Source: an uncultured Bacillota bacterium (lineage in GTDB: Bacteria > Bacillota > Clostridia > Peptostreptococcales > Anaerovoracaceae). Taken from it: a DNA stretch of 5,997 nt. Both the position numbers and the translations under genes were made by a program. Under the pieces are notes generated by a model. That model did no database searches. It was not told the origin of the DNA and saw only the letters and a list, made by a program, of their open reading frames with translations. The stretch lies in contig CAMNJK010000103.1 in assembly GCA_946541435.1 (NCBI GenBank), positions 1-5,997 on the forward strand, read 5' to 3'. Positions 1-5,453 of this stretch are shown here, one piece after another (position 1 is the first letter of the stretch; the number at the start of each line of letters is the position of its first letter).

Positions 1-9
1 TTTCCCGGT

Positions 10-97
10 AAAACACCAGCGTTGATTGTCTATTTCCTTGTCCCGTGTATCCCCACGCTGGTGTTTTCCCCAGAATAATTGCCATACACCAGCGTTG
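10..97. repeat. Three ACACCAGCGT elements in alternating orientation at the window edge
   Basis: ACACCAGCGTTG occurs at 13-24 and 86-97, exactly 73 bp apart, and the inverse ACGCTGGTGT at 55-64. Copies one and two form a 13-bp perfect inverted repeat (10-22 with 55-67, AAAA on one side and TTTT on the other, 32-nt loop). Copies two and three could instead pair over 10 bp. Copy three also folds alone as CACCA-GCGT-TGGTG (87-100). Both strands end the first stem with GGTGTTTT, as in bidirectional terminators, but the loop is long. No coding sequence is seen in 1-229. The array may continue beyond the window. Confidence 0.55.
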
Positions 98-124
98 GTG
101 ATTTCAGGCCTCTCTTGATAATGA

Positions 125-157
125 AACGGCTGCCGCAGATCTGCGCGGACAGCCGTT
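125..157 (-). terminator. GC-rich hairpin downstream of ydbC, possible terminator
   Basis: AACGGCTG (125-132) pairs with CAGCCGTT (150-157), and CCGC/GCGG extends the stem to 12 bp with one bulged base and an 8-nt loop. It lies 73 nt past the ydbC stop codon with no gene between. On the minus strand the stem ends in GTTTCATTATC, a weak T-rich tail, so it may terminate ydbC transcription or serve as a 3' stabilising structure. The poor T tract limits confidence. Confidence 0.5.
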
Positions 158-229
158 CATACAAGGGAGTGATTATAGTCATGACATCCTGCATTGGATT
201 TCAGATACCGAATGAAATGGTTCTGCGAC

Positions 230-703
230 TCAGGCGAAATCTTCCTCGTCTTCTTCTTCACCTTCCTCCAGCGCGTCATATTCCTCTTCCGGAATATCGC
301 ATTCCTCCTCTGGTGGATCGTATGCTTCCGTGGCCGACGCTTCAGCAACTGCTGCGCCGGCGCGGGACAATGCATCTCTCCCATCATGGGACTCGGCCTG
401 CTGCTCGTACATACGATCGTTTCCGGGTTCACTCTGGTCAGAATAGAATTTCCGCGGGACGGATCTGGCCCGGCGTTTCAGGAGATCGATGATCGTGCGC
501 ATCTCACGTTCGTTCAGTGTAAGCCCCTTGCCCATCTGTGTATGATTGGGGCTCCAGTCCCGGATGTCATATTTGGCCTGGCCTCCGTTCCAGGAAACCA
601 CGTTCAGTTCTTTTCTCCAGCCGGTGGACTGTTCTGCCAGCACGCCGATCTCTTCTACAATTTCGTAGGTAACCTCCCGATCATCATAATTGTATGGTGC
701 CAT
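230..703 (-). CDS. ydbC: YdbC-family (PC4-like) single-stranded-DNA-binding protein with a long acidic tail
   Basis: A 157-residue protein. Residues about 11-75 (EIVEEIGVLAE, GWRKELNVVSWNG, AKYDIRDWSPNHTQMGKGLTL, then a helix REMRTIIDLL) match the DUF2128/YdbC family, a bacterial relative of the eukaryotic coactivator PC4; L. lactis YdbC binds ssDNA through this fold. Usual members end soon after the helix, at around 70-85 residues. Here a basic stretch KRRARSVPRK (76-85) is followed by a polar, probably disordered linker and an acidic tail: 18 of the last 29 residues are Asp or Glu, with PEEExD repeated (131-136, 138-143) and a final EDEEDFA. This resembles in outline the acidic tail with a terminal Phe of SSB proteins, but that likeness is inference. 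It has its own promoter and operator, so it is a separate unit from the upstream operon. The cellular role (replication, repair, competence or transcription) is unknown. Confidence 0.88.
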   Translation of the reverse strand: MAPYNYDDREVTYEIVEEIGVLAEQSTGWRKELNVVSWNGGQAKYDIRDWSPNHTQMGKGLTLNEREMRTIIDLLKRRARSVPRKFYSDQSEPGNDRMYEQQAESHDGRDALSRAGAAVAEASATEAYDPPEEECDIPEEEYDALEEGEEEDEEDFA

Positions 704-711
704 TTTCTGTT

Positions 712-717
712 CTCCTT
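712..717 (-). promoter_or_regulatory. Ribosome binding site of ydbC
   Basis: Minus-strand AAGGAG, 8 nt before the ATG at 703-701. It fixes the start and fits the transcript predicted from the promoter at 746-774. Confidence 0.75.
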
Positions 718-745
718 TCCAATTTCTGGATTATCTGATGGCACA

Positions 746-774
746 ATAATAGCATGCATGGAAATTATTGTCAA
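746..774 (-). promoter_or_regulatory. Strong sigma-A-type promoter of ydbC
   Basis: On the minus strand, TTGACA (769-774, perfect -35) and TATTAT (746-751, five of six -10 bases) are separated by exactly 17 bp. Transcription would begin near 739-740, giving a leader of about 36 nt before the ydbC ATG at 703. It is the best promoter match in the window. A perfect inverted repeat surrounds the -35 box, so access by RNA polymerase is probably regulated. Confidence 0.8.
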
Positions 775-797
775 CCATTATTTTCCATGCATGCTAT
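749..797. promoter_or_regulatory. Perfect 16-bp inverted repeat centred on the ydbC -35 box (candidate operator)
   Basis: Plus-strand ATAGCATGCATGGAAA (749-764) and its exact reverse complement (782-797) flank a 17-bp centre. The symmetry point is base 773, inside the -35 hexamer (769-774); one arm fills the promoter spacer and enters the -10, the other lies just upstream of the -35. Each arm also contains the 8-bp palindrome CATGCATG (753-760 and 786-793), 33 bp apart centre to centre, about three helical turns. This suggests binding by a dimer at each arm or a tetramer across both, blocking the promoter. The regulator is unknown. As RNA or a cruciform the arms could also form a 16-bp stem. 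Confidence 0.7.
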
Positions 798-834
798 GCT
801 TTTTTGTTGACCAGCTTTTGCCGGGCTCAGCCCC

Positions 835-2088
835 TTACGCCTGTCCCAGTTCCTCCATGGCAGCCTTGATCACTGCGGGCAGCATCCGGCACTTGTCCTC
901 GGGAACGGATGCGACGGAGATGCGGATCCCCAGCTTCAGCGGGACCAGGAAGATGTCCTTCTCTTCCAGCTTCCGGCTGAGGGCATCCGGATCCGGGCTG
1001 GGTACGCTGACAAAGAATCCGGCGTCAAAGGGAACGATCTCAAGGCCGACTTCCGCCGCCGCCTCGCTGAAAGCAGTGCCGCGGGCCAGAAGCATATTGC
1101 GGTATTTCTCCCGCTCTTCATCCACCCGGGCCAGCAGGGCCGGATCCTCATAGATCCTGGACAGGATCACCTGCGCGACCTTGGCGCTGTTGGACCAGGA
1201 TCCACGGGAGGAGAATTCACAGACACGCTTGAATTCATCCGCGATTTCCTGGGTCTTGGCGATACAGATCATAGCGCCGCACCGGGTCCCGTAGAGGGTA
1301 TAGGTCTTGGAAAGGCTGTAGGCCATGATGGGAAGCACGTTCTCCGGCAGGCGGGACAGCTTGGGCAGGAATTCCCTGTACTCGTCCTCGTCCCCGGCAA
1401 AGTCGATATAGGCTGCGTCGATGACCAGGGTGATGGCCTTCCCGCAGGACGCCTCTTCGGTGAGGATCTCAATGACCTGATCCCAGTCTTCCAGCGTCAG
1501 GGAATATCCTGTGGGATTGTGGGCCGGTGTGTTCAGGATGATCACCAGGCTTTCCTGCTTGCTCAGAAGCTCCCGGGAAACCTCCGCGAATGACGCGGCG
1601 TTGAATTTCCGTTCTTCATCAAAGAATGTGAATGTCGCGATGCTGCGGCCGATCTCGCCGGCGATGGTGTTGTAGGGCGCCCAGTGCCAGTCGGATGTCA
1701 GCACCTGGTCTCCGGGATCGGAGTAATTGGCAATGGCATTCCGAAGAGAGCCTGTGCCGCCCGGGGTGGCCACCGCCGCTTTGAAGCCTTCGGGAACGTG
1801 GTTTCCGAATGCAGCCTTCTGAACATCCTCACGGAATGATGCCAGACCGCCGATGGGCGCGTATTCCGCGTAATCATTGGGATCCAGATTGTGGAAGACC
1901 TCATCCACTGATTCCAGGACCACCAGCTTGCCTTCATCGTCCATCAATGCGCCGATGGTTCCGTTCACCACCGCCGCGGCGCCCTTCTCGCGGATGGCCG
2001 CCTTCGCCCGGTTGCTGATCCCGAAGATCTTGTCTTCCTGCGGAATACTTCTCCCGTTTTGTCTCGCTAAGATGAAACTCTGTGCCAC
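835..2088 (-). CDS. Pyridoxal-phosphate aminotransferase, fold type I (aspartate/aromatic-like)
   Basis: A 417-residue PLP enzyme of aminotransferase class I/II. Residues that line up with E. coli AspC: GGTGS (110-114, phosphate loop), Trp134 (ring stacking), Asn191 in HNPTG, Asp224 and Tyr227 in DAAYIDFAG, the Schiff-base Lys261 in AYSLSKTYTLYGTRCG, phosphate-binding Arg269, RGSWSN (295-300), and the substrate-carboxylate Arg389 in GIRISVA. The DxAYxxFA and SxSKxxxLYGxRxG patterns point to the AspC/TyrB subgroup, so an amino acid/2-oxo acid transamination is expected. Whether it prefers aspartate, aromatic or other amino acids is not readable. The GTG at 2088 is chosen over the ATG at 2106 because a full AGGAGG sits 8 nt ahead of the GTG and partly inside the ATG-initiated extension. 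The gene starts 37 nt after trmB with no terminator between, so it is probably the last gene of the operon. Confidence 0.9.
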   Translation of the reverse strand: MAQSFILARQNGRSIPQEDKIFGISNRAKAAIREKGAAAVVNGTIGALMDDEGKLVVLESVDEVFHNLDPNDYAEYAPIGGLASFREDVQKAAFGNHVPEGFKAAVATPGGTGSLRNAIANYSDPGDQVLTSDWHWAPYNTIAGEIGRSIATFTFFDEERKFNAASFAEVSRELLSKQESLVIILNTPAHNPTGYSLTLEDWDQVIEILTEEASCGKAITLVIDAAYIDFAGDEDEYREFLPKLSRLPENVLPIMAYSLSKTYTLYGTRCGAMICIAKTQEIADEFKRVCEFSSRGSWSNSAKVAQVILSRIYEDPALLARVDEEREKYRNMLLARGTAFSEAAAEVGLEIVPFDAGFFVSVPSPDPDALSRKLEEKDIFLVPLKLGIRISVASVPEDKCRMLPAVIKAAMEELGQA

Positions 2089-2096
2089 TGTTTTTC

Positions 2097-2102
2097 CCTC
2101 CT
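2097..2102 (-). promoter_or_regulatory. Shine-Dalgarno AGGAGG deciding the aminotransferase start
   Basis: A perfect minus-strand AGGAGG lies 8 nt upstream of the GTG at 2088-2086. The alternative ATG (2106-2104) lies just upstream of this site and has no purine tract of its own, so the protein should begin MAQSFILARQ rather than six residues earlier. Confidence 0.75.
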
Positions 2103-2125
2103 GCATTCACTGCGTTCTGATTTAT

Positions 2126-2890
2126 TTACAATACGACTTTCACATAGTTGATATTCTTGCCGGCGGCCCGGAATTTCTTCTCGTACTCTGTGGTCACCAG
2201 CCGCGCCGGAAGATCGCTTTCGTGCAGATCCCGGCTCATCTCCTCCGGGGTCCACCCGCAGGCCTCGATCTCTTCCAGTGTGAAATCGAACAATGCGTCA
2301 TTGTCTGTCTTCACGGCGATAAAGCCGCCGGGTTTCAGGGTCCGCGCGTAATCCCGCAGCCGTCCCCGGTAGGTCAGTCTACGCTTGGCATGCCGGCTCT
2401 TCGGCCAGGGATCGCTGAAATTCAGATAGATTCCCGAGAGACTCCCCGGCGCGAACAGGTCTTCCATGCTGTTCACGAAGGCGCAGACGAACCGCAGATT
2501 CGGCAGTCCTCCGGCCCCGGCATCCTCTGCCGCAGTGGCTTCCTCACCAGATGTCGCATCTTCTTCCCCGGCATCCTCACCGAGCGCCGCACCGTCTCCT
2601 GCTGCCGCCGCCTTCTCCATGGCCCGCAGCACCACCGACGCCTGCCCTTCGATGCCGATGTAATCGTTCTCCGGATGCTGACTGGCCAGCTGCAGCAGGA
2701 AGTCTCCCCGGCCGCAGCCGATCTCCAGGTAGAGATCCCGGGATGCCCCAGCTTCAGACGCCCGCGCCCCCGCCAGCCTTTGCTGGCCTGTGAATACCTG
2801 CGTCCAGACGTCCGGGCCCGGCTCTTCCACCAGATACTCCCGGACCGCCTGCATTTTTTCTTCCAGATTTCTGACTTTTCGCTGTCTCAT
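2126..2890 (-). CDS. trmB: tRNA (guanine-N7-)-methyltransferase TrmB, with an acidic insert
   Basis: SAM-dependent enzyme that makes m7G at position 46 in the tRNA variable loop. Seen: SAM motif I LEIGCGRGDF (55-64), YIGIEGQASVV (77-87) carrying the acidic ribose contact, the diagnostic block YLNFSDPWPKSRHAKRRLT (155-173), GGFIAVKTDN (188-197), and the C-terminal TTEYEKKFRAAGKNI (233-247) with the substrate-binding TEYE. At 254 residues it is about 40 longer than the B. subtilis type. The excess is mainly an Ala/Gly/Glu/Asp-rich stretch at about 95-129 (no Lys or Arg in 98-128) and a small insert near 39-50. The first ATG is kept because the N-terminal MRQR is family-like and AGGG lies 7 nt upstream, overlapping the ecfT stop. 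It is probably the fifth gene of the operon. trmB has no known functional link to ECF uptake, so the linkage looks like housekeeping neighbourhood. Confidence 0.95.
   Translation of the reverse strand: MRQRKVRNLEEKMQAVREYLVEEPGPDVWTQVFTGQQRLAGARASEAGASRDLYLEIGCGRGDFLLQLASQHPENDYIGIEGQASVVLRAMEKAAAAGDGAALGEDAGEEDATSGEEATAAEDAGAGGLPNLRFVCAFVNSMEDLFAPGSLSGIYLNFSDPWPKSRHAKRRLTYRGRLRDYARTLKPGGFIAVKTDNDALFDFTLEEIEACGWTPEEMSRDLHESDLPARLVTTEYEKKFRAAGKNINYVKVVL
2504..2608 (-). repeat. Low-complexity acidic insert in trmB with a degenerate 51-bp repeat
   Basis: This stretch encodes residues about 95-129 of TrmB, made almost only of Ala, Gly, Glu, Asp, Ser and Thr. The 13-mer CCCCGGCATCCTC (plus strand) occurs at 2515-2527 and again at 2566-2578. 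The offset is exactly 51 bp (17 codons), producing EDAG twice (105-108 and 122-125). Similarity fades beyond the 13-mer, so this is at most an old or partial tandem duplication. The reading frame is kept throughout. It lies between the second Rossmann strand region and the strand that begins NLRFVCAF, where other TrmB proteins have only a short loop. Confidence 0.6.
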
Positions 2891-2899
2891 GTTCCTACC

Positions 2900-3700
2900 C
2901 TACCACAGAAGCCGCTCCAGCACAATCACCGCCAGAAAAATCACGAACACCACCGCTGCGCCTGCGTCCGTCCGGGTGAACCGGATCTCATGCATTCTGG
3001 TCCTGGGCAGGCCGCTGCCGTAGCATCTGGCCTCCATGGCCATGGCCAGGTCCTGGGCGATGCGGAAGGCGCTGATGAAGAGGGGCACCAGGATGGGCAC
3101 CAGAGCCTTGGCCCGCCGCAGCAGGCTGCCCGACTCAAAATCCGCCCCCCGGGCCTGCTGGGCTTTCATGATCTTGTCCGTCTCTTCCAGCAGCGTGGGG
3201 ATGAATCGCAGGGCGATGGTCATCATCATGGCCAGTTCGTGGGCCGGCAGGCCGAACCGCTTGAAGGGGGACAGCAGGGATTCGATGCCGTCCGTCAGGC
3301 TGATGGGCCTGGTCGTCAATGTCAGAAGAGATGATCCGATGATCAGCAAAACCAGGCGGATCCCCATAAAGGCCGCCATCTGCAATCCTTCTTTCGTGAT
3401 ATGGAATCTCCAGATCTCCACCAGCACCTGGCCCTGGGTCATGAAGATATTGATGATCAGGGTAAAGGCGATGATCAGGAATACCGGCCGGAGGCCCTTC
3501 AGAATAAACCGCCGGGGGACTTTGGAGAGGCAGATGACCGTCTCAAGTCCCAGCCAGGCGATGGCGAATCCGATGAAATCATCGATAAAAAACAGCGCCA
3601 CGATATAAAGAAGCGTAGAAATGATCTTGAACCGGGGATCCAGACGGTGGATCACCGATTCGGTCTGATAATATTGTCCCAGTGTAATGTCTCGAATCAT
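2900..3700 (-). CDS. ecfT: Energy-coupling factor transporter transmembrane protein EcfT
   Basis: Membrane scaffold of the ECF transporter, 266 residues, linking the S component to the EcfA1/EcfA2 ATPases. The N-terminus (GQYYQTESVIHRLDPRFKI) is the classic CbiQ/EcfT opening, in which HRLDPR precedes the first membrane helix. Hydrophobic segments follow at about 27-50, 68-88, 107-127 and 245-265, with further amphipathic helices between. The two coupling-helix motifs that contact the ATPases are visible as AQQARGADF (ARG at 183-185) and AMEARCYG (ARC at 224-226); the second commonly varies at its third position. Length and order fit the family. The ATG overlaps the ecfA2 stop as ATGA, with AAGG about 10 nt upstream, so translation is probably coupled. 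The stop lies 9 nt before trmB. Confidence 0.94.
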   Translation of the reverse strand: MIRDITLGQYYQTESVIHRLDPRFKIISTLLYIVALFFIDDFIGFAIAWLGLETVICLSKVPRRFILKGLRPVFLIIAFTLIINIFMTQGQVLVEIWRFHITKEGLQMAAFMGIRLVLLIIGSSLLTLTTRPISLTDGIESLLSPFKRFGLPAHELAMMMTIALRFIPTLLEETDKIMKAQQARGADFESGSLLRRAKALVPILVPLFISAFRIAQDLAMAMEARCYGSGLPRTRMHEIRFTRTDAGAAVVFVIFLAVIVLERLLW

Positions 3701-4548
3701 TTTTTCAGTGCCTTCGCTACCGCGTCCGCCGTCTCTTCCATGGTCATGAAACTTCCTGTGAGCGGCAGGCCTGCCCTGCGCAGCTCCTCCGCGATCTCCG
3801 CCGCGTCCGGCAGGGCCAGTCCCAGCTGCCGCAGCTCATCCCCGTGGGAGAAGACCTCCCGCGGCGTACCGTCCATGACCAGCCTCCCCCGTTCCATGAC
3901 CAGCACCTGGTCGGTCATGCGGGCGATATCGTTCATATTATGAGAAACCATGATGGTGATGTTTCCTGTTCTCTCGTGGATGCCGTCCACCATGTCCAGG
4001 ATCTCCTGATGGGCCCGGGGATTCAGTCCCGCGGTGGGCTCATCCAGGATCAGCACCCGGGGCCCCATGGCAATGACGCCGGCAATGGCCACCCGGCGCC
4101 GCTGCCCTCCGGAAAGTTCGAAGGGGGAGACGCCTCTGACCGCGTCATAATCCAGTCCCACCAGCTGGATGGCTTCCCGGACTCTTTCGCTGATCTCATC
4201 CTGAGACAGGCCCAGATTGGTCGGACCGAAGGCCACATCCTTCTCCACCGTCTCCTCGAACAGCTGATACTCCGGATACTGGAACACCAGTCCGATGCTC
4301 CGCCGGACCTGCCGGCTGTCCGCCCCGGAGGCGGTGATATCCGTATCGTCCACCAGGATCTTCCCTGAAGTAGGCTTCAGCAGGCCGTTCAGGTGCTGCA
4401 CCAGGGTGGATTTGCCCGAACCGGTATGCCCGATGATGCCCGCAAAAGTCCCGTCCGCGATCCGGAAGCTGATGTTGTCCAGCGCGGTCTGCTCCTGGGG
4501 CTGCCCGGGGCTGTAGATATGGGTCAGTTCCGTTACTGTGATCGACAT
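3697..4548 (-). CDS. ecfA2: Energy-coupling factor transporter ATPase EcfA2
   Basis: Second ABC ATPase of the ECF module, 283 residues from the ATG at 4548; it pairs with EcfA1 to form the heterodimeric motor. Motifs seen: Walker A GHTGSGKST (40-48, Lys46), Q-loop Gln90 in VFQYPEYQLFEETV (the FQYPEYQLF form is characteristic of EcfA2), FGPTNLG (107-113), signature LSGGQ (145-149), Walker B LILDE (166-170), switch His203, and a C-terminal EcfA-type tail. An oddity is the D-loop, which reads AGLNPRA with Asn176 (codon AAT) where Asp is usual; EcfA1 in the same cluster keeps Asp. The start at 4548 is preferred to a GTG at 4554 because GAGGTG (4552-4557) is placed to serve the ATG and overlaps the GTG itself. 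It overlaps ecfA1 by 16 nt and ecfT by 4 nt, implying translational coupling. Confidence 0.94.
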   Translation of the reverse strand: MSITVTELTHIYSPGQPQEQTALDNISFRIADGTFAGIIGHTGSGKSTLVQHLNGLLKPTSGKILVDDTDITASGADSRQVRRSIGLVFQYPEYQLFEETVEKDVAFGPTNLGLSQDEISERVREAIQLVGLDYDAVRGVSPFELSGGQRRRVAIAGVIAMGPRVLILDEPTAGLNPRAHQEILDMVDGIHERTGNITIMVSHNMNDIARMTDQVLVMERGRLVMDGTPREVFSHGDELRQLGLALPDAAEIAEELRRAGLPLTGSFMTMEETADAVAKALKK

Positions 4549-5369
4549 AAGCACCTCACAAGTTCTTCCGTACCATTGATGTCTTCGGGCAGATCGATGC
4601 CCCGCTGCCGCAGCAGATGGGCCATCTGGACCGCCGGCGGCACATCCAGGGACAGTTCCCTGAGTTTTTCCGGGCGCCGGAAGATCTCCGCCGGCTGACC
4701 GTCCATTTTGATCTCGCCCTCGTCCAGAACGATCACATGATCGGCCCGGGCGGCCTCCTCCATGAAATGGGTGATCAGCACGCAGGTGATCCCCTGTTCA
4801 TTGAGCCGTTCGATCACATCCAGGACCTCGCCTCTTCCCCGGGGATCCAGCATGGCTGTGGGTTCATCGAACACGATGCAGGCCGGCTGCATGGCCACGG
4901 CGCCGGCGATAGCGATCCGCTGTTTCTGTCCGCCGGACAGCTGATGGGGCGCCTTCTTGCGGTACTCCTCCATCTCCACGGCGCTCAGGGCGAAGCTGAC
5001 ACGGCGGCGGATCTCGTCGGGATCGATCCCCAGATTCTCCGGACCGAAGGCCACATCGTCCTCCACAATGGACGAGACGATCTGGTTGTCCGGATTCTGG
5101 AAGACCATGGCCACCCTGCGGCGGATCTCCCAAAGGCTGGCCGGGTCCGCCGTATCCAGCCCGTCCACCAGGACCCGTCCGGAGGCAGGCAAAAGCAGAG
5201 CATTGATATTCTTCGCCAGCGTCGATTTCCCGGACCCGTTCTGTCCGATGATGGCTGTGAAGCTTCCCTGCTCTACCTCAAAGCTTATATTATTGATGGC
5301 ACGAACTGTCGTGCCATCCTGCTTGATATAATCAAATACCAGATTCTGTACTTCCAGAAATGCTGTCAT
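4533..5369 (-). CDS. ecfA1: Energy-coupling factor transporter ATPase EcfA1
   Basis: ABC ATPase of 278 residues from the chosen ATG; it is one of two cytoplasmic motor subunits that power vitamin uptake through EcfT and an S component. All NBD motifs are intact: Walker A GQNGSGKST (42-50, Lys48), Q-loop Gln91 in VFQNPDNQ, the FGPENLG segment (108-114) typical of EcfA proteins, signature LSGGQ (144-148), Walker B CIVFDE (164-169), D-loop MLDPRG with the normal Asp175, and switch His201. A C-terminal extension after about residue 220 matches the EcfA regulatory/dimerisation tail. The ATG at 5369 is preferred over an in-frame GTG at 5411 because AGGGG (5376-5380) sits 6 nt ahead of it and the longer N-terminus is not family-like. 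The 3' end overlaps ecfA2 by 16 nt. The A1 rather than A2 assignment rests on the FQNPDNQ motif and the gene order. Confidence 0.93.
   Translation of the reverse strand: MTAFLEVQNLVFDYIKQDGTTVRAINNISFEVEQGSFTAIIGQNGSGKSTLAKNINALLLPASGRVLVDGLDTADPASLWEIRRRVAMVFQNPDNQIVSSIVEDDVAFGPENLGIDPDEIRRRVSFALSAVEMEEYRKKAPHQLSGGQKQRIAIAGAVAMQPACIVFDEPTAMLDPRGRGEVLDVIERLNEQGITCVLITHFMEEAARADHVIVLDEGEIKMDGQPAEIFRRPEKLRELSLDVPPAVQMAHLLRQRGIDLPEDINGTEELVRCLCRSQ
4552..4557 (-). promoter_or_regulatory. Ribosome binding site deciding the ecfA2 start
   Basis: Minus-strand GAGGTG lies inside the 3' end of ecfA1, with its AGG 5 nt before the ATG at 4548-4546. It contains the alternative GTG (4554-4552), which therefore has no site of its own. 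Confidence 0.6.
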
Positions 5370-5375
5370 TCCGAT

Positions 5376-5380
5376 CCCCT
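5376..5380 (-). promoter_or_regulatory. Ribosome binding site deciding the ecfA1 start
   Basis: Minus-strand AGGGG, 6 nt upstream of the ATG at 5369-5367. No comparable purine tract precedes the alternative in-frame GTG at 5411, so this site supports the shorter protein. Confidence 0.65.
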
Positions 5381-5425
5381 GTCTTGAGACTTCGCGCCGC
5401 GCGCAGATCACTCATTCGCCCGTAC

Positions 5426-5453
5426 AGTATATCACAGATGGGCCGGCGTGCAA
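5426..5453 (-). promoter_or_regulatory. Possible internal promoter ahead of ecfA1
   Basis: On the minus strand, TATACT (5426-5431) is preceded directly by TGA, giving an extended -10 of the TGnTATAAT type. TTGCAC (5448-5453) lies 16 bp upstream as a weak -35 (only TTG matches). The TGA is also the stop codon of the S-component gene, so the promoter would straddle its end and could supply ecfA1A2T independently of the S component. The 62-nt gap before ecfA1 is the longest within the cluster, which leaves room for this. The match is partial and the element is a candidate only. Confidence 0.3.

Noticed and set aside
10..97. Repeats at the left edge considered as a CRISPR array
   Set aside because: There are only three short copies in alternating orientation, with 10-12 shared bases and unequal spacing, unlike uniform direct repeats with spacers.
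798..834. Search for an intrinsic terminator just after the aminotransferase stop
   Set aside because: On the minus strand only a 4-bp GGGC/GCCC hairpin and a 5-bp wobble stem are present, followed by an A-rich run rather than a T tract. The operon end is not defined by sequence here.
194..1153. Plus-strand open frame (about 319 codons) antisense to ydbC and the aminotransferase tail
   Set aside because: It runs through the ydbC gene, its promoter and the dyad, and resembles no family I know; the minus-strand genes explain the region.
3010..3032. Second EcfT coupling motif reads ARC rather than ARG
   Set aside because: The third position of this motif varies among EcfT proteins, and the surrounding EARCYG context looks normal, so it is not treated as a defect.
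1877..3334. Long plus-strand open frame (about 485 codons) across trmB, the aminotransferase start and part of ecfT
   Set aside because: It is antisense to three genes with intact family motifs, its translation is Pro/Arg/His-rich without recognisable domains, and it has no ribosome binding site. It is a by-product of GC-rich codon use on the other strand.
5370..5411. Longer EcfA1 starting at an in-frame GTG at 5411
   Set aside because: It has no ribosome binding site, and its 14 extra residues do not resemble EcfA1 N-termini; the ATG at 5369 has a good AGGGG upstream.
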